A program made the translations under genes and the position numbers. Below, piece by piece: positions 33,784 to 42,433 of a stretch of DNA of 64,000 nt. Below the pieces are notes generated by a model, which saw nothing but the letters and a program-made list of their open reading frames with translations, was not told where the DNA came from and made no database searches. Location of the stretch: positions 434,001 through 498,000 of the forward strand of contig JAWKMR010000003.1 of the NCBI GenBank assembly GCA_041392125.1, given 5' to 3'. Within the stretch, counting starts at the first letter, position 1; every line of letters begins with the position of its first letter. Source of the DNA: Halomarinibacterium sp041392125. GTDB lineage: Bacteria; Bacteroidota; Bacteroidia; Flavobacteriales; Flavobacteriaceae.

Positions 33784-34261
33784 CATTTTATGGGGAATTT
33801 TAGGGGTCCTTTTTTTCACTGCTTGCGATGGCAAAATTAAAGCAAGTGAGACGAGAACTATAGGTTCCTATTGGGGGCAAAATGATGTTGTTGAGTTTGT
33901 TATTCCGCAAATGGATTCCCTAAAAAAATATAACATATTTTTAAATATCAGAAACTCAAACGAATACCCATTTAATAATATCTTTATCATTGCTTCTATG
34001 AATTTTCCCCACGGAAAAGTGGTTACCGATACCTTAGAATACCGCATGGCAGCTTCAGACGGAACATGGTTGGGTGAGGGTATTGGAAATGTAAAAGAGA
34101 GCAAACTTTGGTATAAAGAAAATATATCCTTTCCCGAAACCGGAAATTATGTTTTAACAATCGCTCATGCAGTGCGCAATAATGGAGAGGTGGGAGGCGT
34201 TTCACAATTGAAGGGAATTTTGGATATAGGCTACAGTATTGAAGAAACAACAACAAAATAA
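33776..34261 (+). CDS. gldH: Gliding motility lipoprotein GldH
   Basis: This 161-residue lipoprotein has a signal ending FFTAC with Cys17. The mature beta-rich domain matches GldH, a lipoprotein required for gliding and chitin use in Flavobacterium johnsoniae and linked to the type IX secretion machinery. It lies between ricT (8-bp overlap) and the PBP1A gene (1-bp overlap, TAATG), a conserved order. Confidence 0.88.
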   Translation: MRSILWGILGVLFFTACDGKIKASETRTIGSYWGQNDVVEFVIPQMDSLKKYNIFLNIRNSNEYPFNNIFIIASMNFPHGKVVTDTLEYRMAASDGTWLGEGIGNVKESKLWYKENISFPETGNYVLTIAHAVRNNGEVGGVSQLKGILDIGYSIEETTTK

Positions 34262-36573
34262 TGGCAACGCAAACGATTAAAAAAGGAAATCAAAAAGACG
34301 AAACAAAAAAGCATATTAGGCTTTTTTGGAAACTCTTTGGCGGAGTCATTCTATTGATTCTCTTTTTTTTCTTATTGGCTTCGTGGGGTGTTTTTGGAAG
34401 TCTTCCCGATGAAACAAGTTTAGAAAACCCCGAAAAGGATTTGGCTACTCAAATTATTTCTTCCGACGGACAAGTAATAGGGAAGTTTTTTAAAGAAAAC
34501 CGAACCCCTGTGCAATATGAAGAATTGCCTGAGCATCTCGTAAATGCCTTAATAGCAACGGAGGATGCCCGATTTTATAAGCATTCAGGTATTGACGGAT
34601 TTGGAACCTTGCGCGCCATTACGTTTTTGGGAACCCGTGGGGGTGCAAGTACCATTTCGCAACAATTGGCAAAACAGTTTTTTACCGATCAAGTAGCTAG
34701 TAATAAAGTAGAGCGTGGCATTCAGAAAATAAAAGAATGGATTATTGCTACGCGTCTTGAGCGGCGTTATACCAAAGAGGAAATTATTACCATGTATTTT
34801 AACACCTATGATTTTTTGAATCTCGCCATTGGTATTGAATCTGCTTCCAATATTTATTTTGATAAAGCCCCGGAAGAGTTAAATATTCAAGAATCGGCTA
34901 TGCTCGTAGGGATGTTTAAAAACTCTTCCTTATATAATCCAAAAAGAAACCCCGAAGGCGTTATGAATCGCAGAAATGTAGTGCTTTCACAAATGGAGAA
35001 ATATGATTTTATTTCCGAAGCGCAAAAAGATTCGCTTCAAAAGCTTCCGCTTAATGTTAAATTTACTCCTCAAGATCACGATAAAGGGATTGGGACTTAC
35101 GTGCGAGAATATATTCGAGGATTTATGAAACAATGGGCTAAAGACAACCCAAAACCCGACGGTAGTTTGTATGACATTAACAGTGATGGATTAAAAATTT
35201 ATACTACGCTGGATTCCAAAATGCAACAATATGCTGAAGAGGCAGTAGATGAGCACATTTCGCATATTCAGAAAGAATTTTCAAGACAAAACGAAAAAAA
35301 TAAAACAGCCCCTTTTCGTGATATTACCAAAGAAGAAGAAAATCAAATCCTAGAATCCGCCATGCGAAGAAGTGATCGCTGGAGGGAGCTAAAGAAGCAA
35401 GGAAAAAGTGAAAAAGAAATTCTGGAAAGTTTTCAGAAAAAAACACAAATGACCATTTTTTCTTGGGGAGGAGATATAGATACCTTAATGACTCCTTTGG
35501 ATTCTATTCGGTATTATAAATCCTATTTAAGAGCATCTATGATGTCGATGACTCCGCAAACAGGAGAAATAAAAGCTTGGGTGGGGGGTATTAATTACAA
35601 ACACTTTAAGTACGATATGGTGAAGACAGGAAAACGGCAAATTGGCTCTACCTTTAAACCCTTTGTCTATGCCACGGCCATAGACCAAATGCATATGTCC
35701 CCCTGCGATACCTTGCCCAATACTCCTTTTACAATCCCTGCGGGTAAGTATGGGCTTATTAAAGATTGGACTCCCAAAAATAGCGGTGGAGGTTATGGTG
35801 GCATGTTAACACTTAAAAATGCCTTAGCGAATTCCATTAACACCATCACCGCAAGATTGATAGACAGGGTAGGTCCCAGACCCGTGATAGATTTGGTGGA
35901 AAAAATGGATGTAGATACCAAAAATATTCCCGAAGCACCCTCTATTGCTTTGGGGACACCGGATATTACAGTTTATGAAATGGTAGGGGCGTATAGTACC
36001 TTTGCCAATGAAGGAGTCTTTGTAAAACCCGTTTTAGTACAACGGATAGAAGATAAAAACGGAACTATTTTGTATCAAAGTGTTCCGGAAACTAGAGACG
36101 TCATTAGTAAAGAAACCGCCTATGTTACCATTAGTCTCATGGAAGGAGTAACGCAATCAGGTTCGGGACAAAGATTGAGACATTCCGGTAATGCTAATAA
36201 TACGGTTTATAAAAATGCGGTAACTGGGTATCCGTATCAATTTACAAATCCCATTGCCGGAAAAACCGGAACTACACAAAATAATAGTGATGGTTGGTTT
36301 ATGGGGATGGTTCCTAATTTGGCTACAGGTGTTTGGGTAGGGGGTGAAGATAGATCGGTTCGTTTTTCAAATACTGCCTATGGACAAGGTGCTACTATGG
36401 CGCTTCCTATTTGGGCCATGTTTATGAAAAAGTGTTATGAAGATGAAACGTTAGATGTTTCAACAAATAATTTCAAAAAGCCGGAAAAGCTATCTATAGA
36501 AACCAATTGTGCCAATTATAGGAATTCTGAAGATGGCCCTCTACCGGATGATGAATTCAATTTTAGTCCGTAA
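34261..36573 (+). CDS. Class A penicillin-binding protein (PBP1A)
   Basis: This 770-residue bifunctional peptidoglycan synthase has a membrane anchor (about 23-47), a GT51 glycosyltransferase domain (about 70-240; Glu101 in TEDARFYKH and the GGASTISQQLAKQ motif), and a transpeptidase domain with Ser463-x-x-Lys466, Ser525-Ile-Asn527 and Lys668-Thr-Gly670. It polymerises and cross-links glycan strands in the periplasm. It is translationally coupled to gldH. Confidence 0.96.
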   Translation: MATQTIKKGNQKDETKKHIRLFWKLFGGVILLILFFFLLASWGVFGSLPDETSLENPEKDLATQIISSDGQVIGKFFKENRTPVQYEELPEHLVNALIATEDARFYKHSGIDGFGTLRAITFLGTRGGASTISQQLAKQFFTDQVASNKVERGIQKIKEWIIATRLERRYTKEEIITMYFNTYDFLNLAIGIESASNIYFDKAPEELNIQESAMLVGMFKNSSLYNPKRNPEGVMNRRNVVLSQMEKYDFISEAQKDSLQKLPLNVKFTPQDHDKGIGTYVREYIRGFMKQWAKDNPKPDGSLYDINSDGLKIYTTLDSKMQQYAEEAVDEHISHIQKEFSRQNEKNKTAPFRDITKEEENQILESAMRRSDRWRELKKQGKSEKEILESFQKKTQMTIFSWGGDIDTLMTPLDSIRYYKSYLRASMMSMTPQTGEIKAWVGGINYKHFKYDMVKTGKRQIGSTFKPFVYATAIDQMHMSPCDTLPNTPFTIPAGKYGLIKDWTPKNSGGGYGGMLTLKNALANSINTITARLIDRVGPRPVIDLVEKMDVDTKNIPEAPSIALGTPDITVYEMVGAYSTFANEGVFVKPVLVQRIEDKNGTILYQSVPETRDVISKETAYVTISLMEGVTQSGSGQRLRHSGNANNTVYKNAVTGYPYQFTNPIAGKTGTTQNNSDGWFMGMVPNLATGVWVGGEDRSVRFSNTAYGQGATMALPIWAMFMKKCYEDETLDVSTNNFKKPEKLSIETNCANYRNSEDGPLPDDEFNFSP

Positions 36574-36591
36574 AAAATAGATCCCAAAACT

Positions 36592-36613
36592 ACCCGAGAA
36601 ATCGGGTTTTTTT
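36592..36613 (+). terminator. Terminator of the ricT-gldH-PBP operon
   Basis: ACCCGA (36592-36597) and TCGGGT (36602-36607) pair around a 4-nt loop and are followed by a T-run. Confidence 0.85.
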
Positions 36614-36651
36614 ATCCCTTATATTTTCGTAATTTTCAAAAAAATTGAGAA

Positions 36652-37353
36652 ATGATTACAAAAACGGTAACCCATGTGCAGGAAGCCTGTCATGGGGTAA
36701 AAGACGGAATGACCCTCATGCTAGGTGGTTTTGGACTAAGTGGCATTCCTGAAAATTGTATCGCAGAGTTGGTGCGACTGGGTGTAAAGAATGTTACCTG
36801 TATTTCTAACAATGCGGGAGTAGATGATTTCGGGTTGGGATTATTACTTCAAAAGCATCAAATAAAAAAAATGATTTCTTCGTACGTAGGCGAAAATGCC
36901 GAATTTGAAAGGCAAATGCTTAGCGGCGAACTGGAGGTTGAATTGATTCCTCAGGGAACCTTAGCGCAGCGATGCAGGGCAGCACAAAGTGGTATTCCTG
37001 CTTTTTTTACACCCGCCGGGTATGGAACCGAGGTAGCTGAAGGGAAAGAAGTGCGTGAGTTTAATGGGAAAATGCACATTATGGAGCATGCTTTTAAAGC
37101 CGATTTTGCCTTTGTAAAAGCTTGGAAAGGAGATACTGCCGGCAATTTAATTTTTAAAGGAACGGCACGGAATTTTAACCCCAATATGTGTGGTGCGGCA
37201 AAAATTACTGTGGCTGAAGTAGAAGAATTACTCCCGGCCGGAGCTTTAGACCCGAATCAAATTCACATACCCGGAATATTTGTACAGCGAATTTTTCAAG
37301 GAACAAGTTACGAGAAAAGAATTGAGCAAAGAACTGTCCGTAAACGAAACTAA
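36652..37353 (+). CDS. scoA: 3-oxoacid CoA-transferase subunit A
   Basis: This 233-residue alpha subunit has the glycine-rich CoA-transferase start (GMTLMLGGFGLSGIPENCI, about 19-37) and the ISNNAGVDDFGLG segment. With subunit B it moves CoA between succinyl-CoA and acetoacetate, feeding ketone-body or branched-chain amino-acid catabolism; acetate-type CoA-transferases are the alternative. scoB follows 14 bp downstream. Confidence 0.94.
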   Translation: MITKTVTHVQEACHGVKDGMTLMLGGFGLSGIPENCIAELVRLGVKNVTCISNNAGVDDFGLGLLLQKHQIKKMISSYVGENAEFERQMLSGELEVELIPQGTLAQRCRAAQSGIPAFFTPAGYGTEVAEGKEVREFNGKMHIMEHAFKADFAFVKAWKGDTAGNLIFKGTARNFNPNMCGAAKITVAEVEELLPAGALDPNQIHIPGIFVQRIFQGTSYEKRIEQRTVRKRN

Positions 37354-37367
37354 GAAATAAGATATTT

Positions 37368-38021
37368 ATGTTAGACAAAAACCAAATAGCACAGCGCATT
37401 GCTAAAGAAGTAAAGGATGGTTACTATGTAAATCTTGGGATTGGGATACCTACGTTGGTAGCCAATTTTGTGCGTAACGATATTGAAGTGGAGTTTCAAA
37501 GTGAGAATGGCATTTTGGGTATGGGGCCGTTTCCATTTGAAGGAGAAGAAGACCCCGATCTTATCAATGCCGGAAAACAAACTATTACTGCGCTACCGGG
37601 TGCCTCTTTTTTTGATTCTGCAACGAGCTTCTCCATGATTCGTGGGCAGCATGTAGATTTAACCATTTTGGGGGCTATGGAGGTATCTCAAGAGGGTGAC
37701 ATTGCCAACTGGAAAATTCCGGGGAAAATGGTAAAAGGCATGGGAGGTGCCATGGATTTGGTTGCTTCTGCTGAAAATATTATTGTTGCGATGATGCATA
37801 CCAATAAAGAAGGCGAATCGAAACTTCTAAAAAAATGTGAGTTGCCTTTAACCGGGGTACGCTGTGTAAAGAAAATTGTTACCAATCTAGCCGTTTTGGA
37901 AATTAGAGATAATAAATTTCATCTTTTGGAACGAGCCCCCGGAGTTTCGGTGGAAGAAATTATACAAGCTACGGAGGGCGATATATTAGTGGAAGGAACT
38001 ATTCCTGAAATGAAATTATAA
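37368..38021 (+). CDS. scoB: 3-oxoacid CoA-transferase subunit B
   Basis: This 217-residue beta subunit carries the catalytic Glu in the motif SENGILGMGPFP (about 45-56), where the Glu forms the CoA thioester intermediate, and the GGAMDLV segment near 124. It works as a complex with the preceding subunit. No terminator directly follows; the first lies about 300 bp downstream. Confidence 0.94.
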   Translation: MLDKNQIAQRIAKEVKDGYYVNLGIGIPTLVANFVRNDIEVEFQSENGILGMGPFPFEGEEDPDLINAGKQTITALPGASFFDSATSFSMIRGQHVDLTILGAMEVSQEGDIANWKIPGKMVKGMGGAMDLVASAENIIVAMMHTNKEGESKLLKKCELPLTGVRCVKKIVTNLAVLEIRDNKFHLLERAPGVSVEEIIQATEGDILVEGTIPEMKL

Positions 38022-38184
38022 GTTTTTACTTCAAAAAAACTCTGTTTGAATCCTCAAAACTTTGTTAAATGTTAAATTTTTTTGCATTTCATCGAAAAAA
38101 TGATGTATTTTATCGTGTTTATTAAAATAATTTTACACTTTAGCAGTCCCAAATTTGATTAACCAGACTTAACCAACTTATGTA

Positions 38185-38274
38185 ATGAAAAACGTTCTCA
38201 ACTGGATAAAAAATACGTCGCAACTAATAAAGAGCGTATTATACGTTGCCAAAAAAGTATTCTTGTTGATGTAA
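38185..38274 (+). CDS. 29-residue cationic amphipathic peptide (novel small ORF)
   Basis: The ORF begins at an ATG overlapping an ATGTAA start-stop (38180-38185) and ends 50 bp before a terminator. The peptide has Lys at positions 2, 9, 16 and 23, an exact seven-residue spacing, plus Lys24, Trp7 and no acidic residues, so its net charge is about +5. The rest is mainly Val, Leu, Ile and Phe, giving an amphipathic helix with a single lysine stripe. It recalls membrane-active or type I toxin peptides only in general character. Coding potential is unproven. Confidence 0.45.
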   Translation: MKNVLNWIKNTSQLIKSVLYVAKKVFLLM

Positions 38275-38323
38275 CTTATTGAAAATCCTTTTTCCCCAAA
38301 TCTGCAACGATTCAGATAAAGGT

Positions 38324-38358
38324 AGCCCGTTCTTTGTGAGGTTAGAACGGGCTTTTTT
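38324..38358 (+). terminator. Terminator of the small transcript after scoB
   Basis: AGCCCGTTCT (38324-38333) pairs perfectly with AGAACGGGCT (38344-38353), followed by six T and further T-rich sequence. The T-run is on the plus strand only, so it serves the small ORF or sRNA rather than the gene on the other strand. Confidence 0.88.
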
Positions 38359-38381
38359 GTTTTTAATTTTTTTTGAAATAA

Positions 38382-39098
38382 TTATTCTTTTAAAACTTTT
38401 CCAACCACGGTTCCTTTCTCAGTTTCAATTTCTAGAAGTAGTAGTCCTTTTGGCACATCGCTCATAGAAATTTCATTAAAACTTTCTGAAACCTCAAGTA
38501 GTTTTCTTCCCAATATATTATAAAAAGTTACCTTCACTAAGGATTCTTCACTTTCAATATTTAAAAAATCCTTAACAGGGTTAGGATAAAGAAAAGCTTT
38601 ATTTATTGTATTATTTTCTAATGATAAAACATTGGGTGTTTCATTGAATGTGACCGTATCCCCATTGGGGTTTGTAATAATCAAATAATAACTGGGGGGA
38701 CCGGGATCTATAATAATAAAGGCAAGAGTAAAGTCTTCGTTTGTATGATTTTGAAAAAAACTAAATAATAAATCCTGAAATTCAGTATTTTCATTTTGAA
38801 CACAAGAACTACCCGAAACAGATAATTCCTCAGGGAAAAACATTTGTTTAGAGGCGGGATATTTTATTTCTCCTTCGAGTGTTTGACAAACTTCAAGATG
38901 AAATTGATAGGGTTCTGTATCTCCAAAAGTTAAAGTAGCATTAAACAATTCAGCATTGTTTGGGATATTATAAGTAACGCCCCCAATAGTTATTTCTTCA
39001 AAATACCATGGGTACATTAATAAGAAATCATCAGGAGGCAGTTGTGCAGCTATTGGTGTGGTAGATACCAATAAAAGAAAAAATAATATTTTTTTCAT
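38382..39098 (-). CDS. Small secreted T9SS cargo protein, divergent paralog D
   Basis: From the ATG at 39098 this is 238 residues; an ATG two codons upstream is also possible. A signal peptide (1-19), a central domain with WYFEEITIGG near residue 32 and a Cys near 70, and a T9SS sorting domain (about 170-238; LYPNPVKDFLNI) give the same plan as paralogs A-C at 30230-32453, but with much lower identity. It is last in a secreted-protein operon with the VCBS protein and a metalloprotease. Confidence 0.8.
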   Translation of the reverse strand: MKKILFFLLLVSTTPIAAQLPPDDFLLMYPWYFEEITIGGVTYNIPNNAELFNATLTFGDTEPYQFHLEVCQTLEGEIKYPASKQMFFPEELSVSGSSCVQNENTEFQDLLFSFFQNHTNEDFTLAFIIIDPGPPSYYLIITNPNGDTVTFNETPNVLSLENNTINKAFLYPNPVKDFLNIESEESLVKVTFYNILGRKLLEVSESFNEISMSDVPKGLLLLEIETEKGTVVGKVLKE

Positions 39099-39132
39099 AA
39101 GCATTATGGCATGATTAATTATGATTGCATAG

Positions 39133-40509
39133 TTACTCTTTTACTACTTTTTCAATCATTTTACCCTTTTCTGTATGAACTTCTATTAGTAGCAAACCGT
39201 TAGGAAAATGATTTATTGGGATTTCATGAGTTTTTTCAATAATTTCTAACAATAAATTGCCTATTACAGAATATACCCTAACCTTTTGTATGGGTATAGG
39301 ACTTTCTATTACCAAGACCTCTTTTACAGGGTTAGGATAAATCTTAATACCTAGAGCTTCTACATCTGAGATATTTAAATTAGTTAGGTTTTCGTACCAG
39401 TAAAGATCTTCTATTTGGGTCGTTAGATTTAGACTAGTATTGATTAAATCCATATCACCATCACTATCAATATCAATTGGTAAGTTATTCCCAGAACTAC
39501 CCCCTTCAGGCGGGGCGATAAAATTAGGCGGCCCAAATGTACCTAAGCCATCTAAGTTAAAATGATATACTTTACCAAAATCAACCCCTGAATTGTAAGT
39601 AATATCAATATCCCCATCTATGTCTAAATCCACAGCTTGTATCCCTCCTAAATCTGGAGTATTGTCTGAGTAAGAAAAAATAATCTGTTTGGCACCAAAA
39701 GATCCTTGTCCATCTATATTTTCCCTCCATAAAATTTCATCTAATTTATTGGATATATTGTCTAAATCCCCATCCCCATCTATATCTATAATTTGAAAAA
39801 AGTTTTCATACAAGTCTCCACTATTGTCAATAATATGATATTCTAGAAAATCTCCTTGTCCATTTATATTCTCGAACCAAGACATTAAAGGGTTCAATCC
39901 ATTAGTAACAATATCCAAATCCCCGTCCCCATCTATATCCCCTAATACTTGCGTTCTTGCTTGTGAAATAGTGTTGTTAATAAGCTGTAAAGGGCCAAAA
40001 CCACCGTTGCCGTCTAAGTGCTCTTTCCAGTAAAAACCTACATTGTTGGTAACTCCTAATACCAAATCTAAATCTCCGTCATCATCCAAATCTCCAGCAG
40101 CAATACCACGGCAGGAATTAAGGTTTGATGCAAGCACTTGCAAGGGAGCAAAGCTTTCATTGCCTAAATTTCGATAATAAGCTATAAAATCTTGATCGAA
40201 ATAACTAATTAAAATATCTTCCCAACCATCTTTATCCAAATCTACGACGAGTTGTGAAAGGGATGAGCCTCGACCATTATCGATCTCTATAGGCTCGCTA
40301 AAATTGCCCAAACCGTCAAGATTTTTATACCAAACTAATCTTTGGGAAGTTATGCTTATTAAGTCTGGGTATCCATCATTATTAAAATCTCCTGTATTAA
40401 CTTTAGCAAATCCAATATCAGAATCTATAAGATTATCGATATTAAATAACTGAGCCCTACCTATAATAATAAAAAAGAGAAGAAAAAAACTTGAAAAGAT
40501 TGCCTTCAT
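39133..40509 (-). CDS. VCBS/FG-GAP repeat protein with T9SS sorting domain
   Basis: This 458-residue secreted protein has a signal peptide (about 1-20), repeated calcium-binding DxDxDGDxD units of the VCBS/FG-GAP type (for example DLDDDGDLDLV, DIDGDGDLDIV, DIDSDGDMDLI) forming a beta-propeller, and a T9SS sorting domain (about 385-458; IYPNPVKEVLVI). An alternative ATG at 40521 overlaps the upstream gene by 8 bp. It probably binds ligands or matrix at the cell surface. It lies between the metalloprotease and paralog D. Confidence 0.88.
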   Translation of the reverse strand: MKAIFSSFFLLFFIIIGRAQLFNIDNLIDSDIGFAKVNTGDFNNDGYPDLISITSQRLVWYKNLDGLGNFSEPIEIDNGRGSSLSQLVVDLDKDGWEDILISYFDQDFIAYYRNLGNESFAPLQVLASNLNSCRGIAAGDLDDDGDLDLVLGVTNNVGFYWKEHLDGNGGFGPLQLINNTISQARTQVLGDIDGDGDLDIVTNGLNPLMSWFENINGQGDFLEYHIIDNSGDLYENFFQIIDIDGDGDLDNISNKLDEILWRENIDGQGSFGAKQIIFSYSDNTPDLGGIQAVDLDIDGDIDITYNSGVDFGKVYHFNLDGLGTFGPPNFIAPPEGGSSGNNLPIDIDSDGDMDLINTSLNLTTQIEDLYWYENLTNLNISDVEALGIKIYPNPVKEVLVIESPIPIQKVRVYSVIGNLLLEIIEKTHEIPINHFPNGLLLIEVHTEKGKMIEKVVKE

Positions 40510-40513
40510 AGTG

Positions 40514-42106
40514 TTATTCATTATTTTCTTTCAAAATTACAGTTTCTACTTGGCTACCATTTTGCTGGGTTTTAATAATGTTATATAATCCTGGGTCTAA
40601 CCCATCAATTAAATTGGGATTGTTAATTTGAGTAGAATCCTGTGGTGTAATAGTTATGTTGTTATTAAATACATTATCATTAAATTTTATAATGGTTCCT
40701 GAAATTCCTGTTATTTCTTCATTACTCCAGCATTTTCTGGGTTGTGGCCAAAATTCCGGGAAATTGTTTTTAATGCCTATAGCAGTATATTTTGGATGCG
40801 TAATTGTTGAAAAATCTGATTCATATTTGCTAATTGTATGTGTCGTCCCAAAAACATAATCAAATGAGGTATCCTCATAATCGGTAGGGTATGGGCAATC
40901 ACAATTACAAGGCATAAACCGGTATTCAAACCCGGGCTGAAATAGTGGGGGGTCTGTACAAGTAGGATCGTCTATATGAGTATAGGATCCTTTATAAGGT
41001 TCATACAGTGAGGGAATAGTAGTTACAGTAGCTGATATACTATTAGTAGCGGCAATTTTTTCCCTCATTTTAATGGCCTGCCCAGTGGTAAAATAATTAG
41101 AGCATCCTGCAGGATTATAACCCATATAGTTTTGAGACTGAATAGCATTAATTTCATAAATAGTCCCTTGGCAGTCACCTCTATAATAAGGTTCTTCATG
41201 ACCAAAATATTCACAATTATCCTGATCATAATAGTAAAATCTAAAAGAGTTCTCGCCGATACAATCACTTAATGGCAGACCATTAAGGACACAATACTCA
41301 AAACGAAAATCCGGCATTGCGGCAGTATCAATGACTTTATCTCCCTTATTATCAGCATTAAAACAAATTATTTCTGGATGGAAAGGGTCACAAATTAATG
41401 AAGGATCTCTAGTGACATGCTCGCAACCACTGTTATCCCAATTTTGAAAAGTATGATCCAAGCCAAAATTGTGCATTAACTCATGAGCATTACCTGTAGC
41501 TATTAAAGGACCAGTCGTAGTGAGTGACATCGTATCGTTCAATTTAGCCCCTCCAAAGTCTACTGTACCTGCTGCGACATAAATATTGAGAGCGTCATTT
41601 CTTTTATAGCCATTGTCATTCACAAATGTTCTAAACTCTCCTAGTTGACACCGACTAATCATTTGATATCCATCAGGGTCAATTTCTGGAATTGTATTAA
41701 TACAATGACCCAAATTATAATCATAAATTTCATTTACCACATCGGGTGGACTATTAAAACTATCCCACCCTCTGTATTTAAAAAATATGCCTGCGGGGTT
41801 AAATATAATATTAAGATTTTGGATACCCTGTAACGCAATTTCTTCGGTAAGTGCCCATGGGTGTACATTGCCATATTGGTCATCAATACGCCAAAAAAAG
41901 ACATTCAATACTACAGGATCCAAACTACTCAAGAATGCTAAATCCTCAGATCCTGAGTAATTTACAATATCTGCTTCTTGGTCGTCAAGTACAATACAAA
42001 TATCTTGGTAATCTTGAGAATACATAAAAACTATGTTTCCCATAAAAATACAAAAAAAGAAGACAAATACACTTATTCCTCTCCTCATAGGAATTGTTGT
42101 TTTCAT
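40514..42106 (-). CDS. Secreted zinc metalloprotease with HEXXHXXGXXH motif
   Basis: This 530-residue protein has a signal peptide (about 1-31), a metzincin-type site HELMHNFGLDH (His208, Glu209, His212, His218) and a later NYMGYNP that may serve as the Met-turn. Many Cys residues follow, including CNCDCPYP near 400. Its last 30 residues (GLYNIIKTQQNG to the end) look like the tail of a T9SS sorting domain, but the usual YPNP motif is missing. It is first in the operon and divergent from an XRE regulator. Confidence 0.85.
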   Translation of the reverse strand: MKTTIPMRRGISVFVFFFCIFMGNIVFMYSQDYQDICIVLDDQEADIVNYSGSEDLAFLSSLDPVVLNVFFWRIDDQYGNVHPWALTEEIALQGIQNLNIIFNPAGIFFKYRGWDSFNSPPDVVNEIYDYNLGHCINTIPEIDPDGYQMISRCQLGEFRTFVNDNGYKRNDALNIYVAAGTVDFGGAKLNDTMSLTTTGPLIATGNAHELMHNFGLDHTFQNWDNSGCEHVTRDPSLICDPFHPEIICFNADNKGDKVIDTAAMPDFRFEYCVLNGLPLSDCIGENSFRFYYYDQDNCEYFGHEEPYYRGDCQGTIYEINAIQSQNYMGYNPAGCSNYFTTGQAIKMREKIAATNSISATVTTIPSLYEPYKGSYTHIDDPTCTDPPLFQPGFEYRFMPCNCDCPYPTDYEDTSFDYVFGTTHTISKYESDFSTITHPKYTAIGIKNNFPEFWPQPRKCWSNEEITGISGTIIKFNDNVFNNNITITPQDSTQINNPNLIDGLDPGLYNIIKTQQNGSQVETVILKENNE

Positions 42107-42160
42107 AATAAATGGTTTAAAAAGTTATTTAATAATGAAGATAAGTAATTTATTTTAATT

Positions 42161-42176
42161 AACACATATATGTGTT
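42161..42176. promoter_or_regulatory. 16-bp palindrome between the metalloprotease operon and an XRE gene
   Basis: AACACATATATGTGTT is a perfect palindrome 55 bp upstream of the metalloprotease start and about 36 bp upstream of the regulator start. Its position suits an operator for the adjacent XRE protein controlling both directions. Confidence 0.55.
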
Positions 42177-42211
42177 TATAAAAAACACGTTCAAATGCCA
42201 ACTTGCCCTTT

Positions 42212-42430
42212 GTGAAAGGGAAAGACAATTATTTGATTGAATTTGGTAAAAACCTCAGAAAACTTAGAGAACAAAGAGGCCTTTCTCAAGAATATCTGGC
42301 TATTGATGCTAATATCCCAACCAACCAAATAGGACGAATTGAAAGAGGAGAAATCAGCACTACTATAAGTACCTTACTTTCTATTTCAAAAGCACTGCAA
42401 ATAGATATAAAGGAGCTTTTTAATTTTTAA
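42212..42430 (+). CDS. XRE-family helix-turn-helix regulator
   Basis: This is a compact 72-residue repressor-like protein consisting almost only of an XRE HTH domain (FGKNLRKLREQRGLSQEYLA, then NIPTNQIGRIERG, then a helix ending KALQIDIKELF). The start is uncertain: GTG at 42212 overlaps the stop of a six-codon ORF starting at 42195, which would couple translation, while TTG at 42203 is the alternative. It probably binds the palindrome at 42161-42176. It converges on the ABC ATPase gene, 3 bp away. Confidence 0.85.
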   Translation: MKGKDNYLIEFGKNLRKLREQRGLSQEYLAIDANIPTNQIGRIERGEISTTISTLLSISKALQIDIKELFNF

Positions 42431-42433
42431 AAT

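Larger units (their letters stand above)
38022..38381. other. 360-bp region holding a small transcript unit
   Basis: There is no long gene here. The region contains a candidate promoter (TACACTTTA around 38134-38142, imperfect), a 29-codon ORF at 38185-38274 and a strong plus-strand terminator at 38324-38358. A separate small mRNA or sRNA is therefore likely. Confidence 0.5.

Noticed and set aside
42185..42215. Frameshifted 5' end of the XRE gene (ATG at 42195 in another frame)
   Set aside because: The domain is complete from the GTG or TTG start, so a lost N-terminus is not needed to explain it; the short ORF may instead couple translation.
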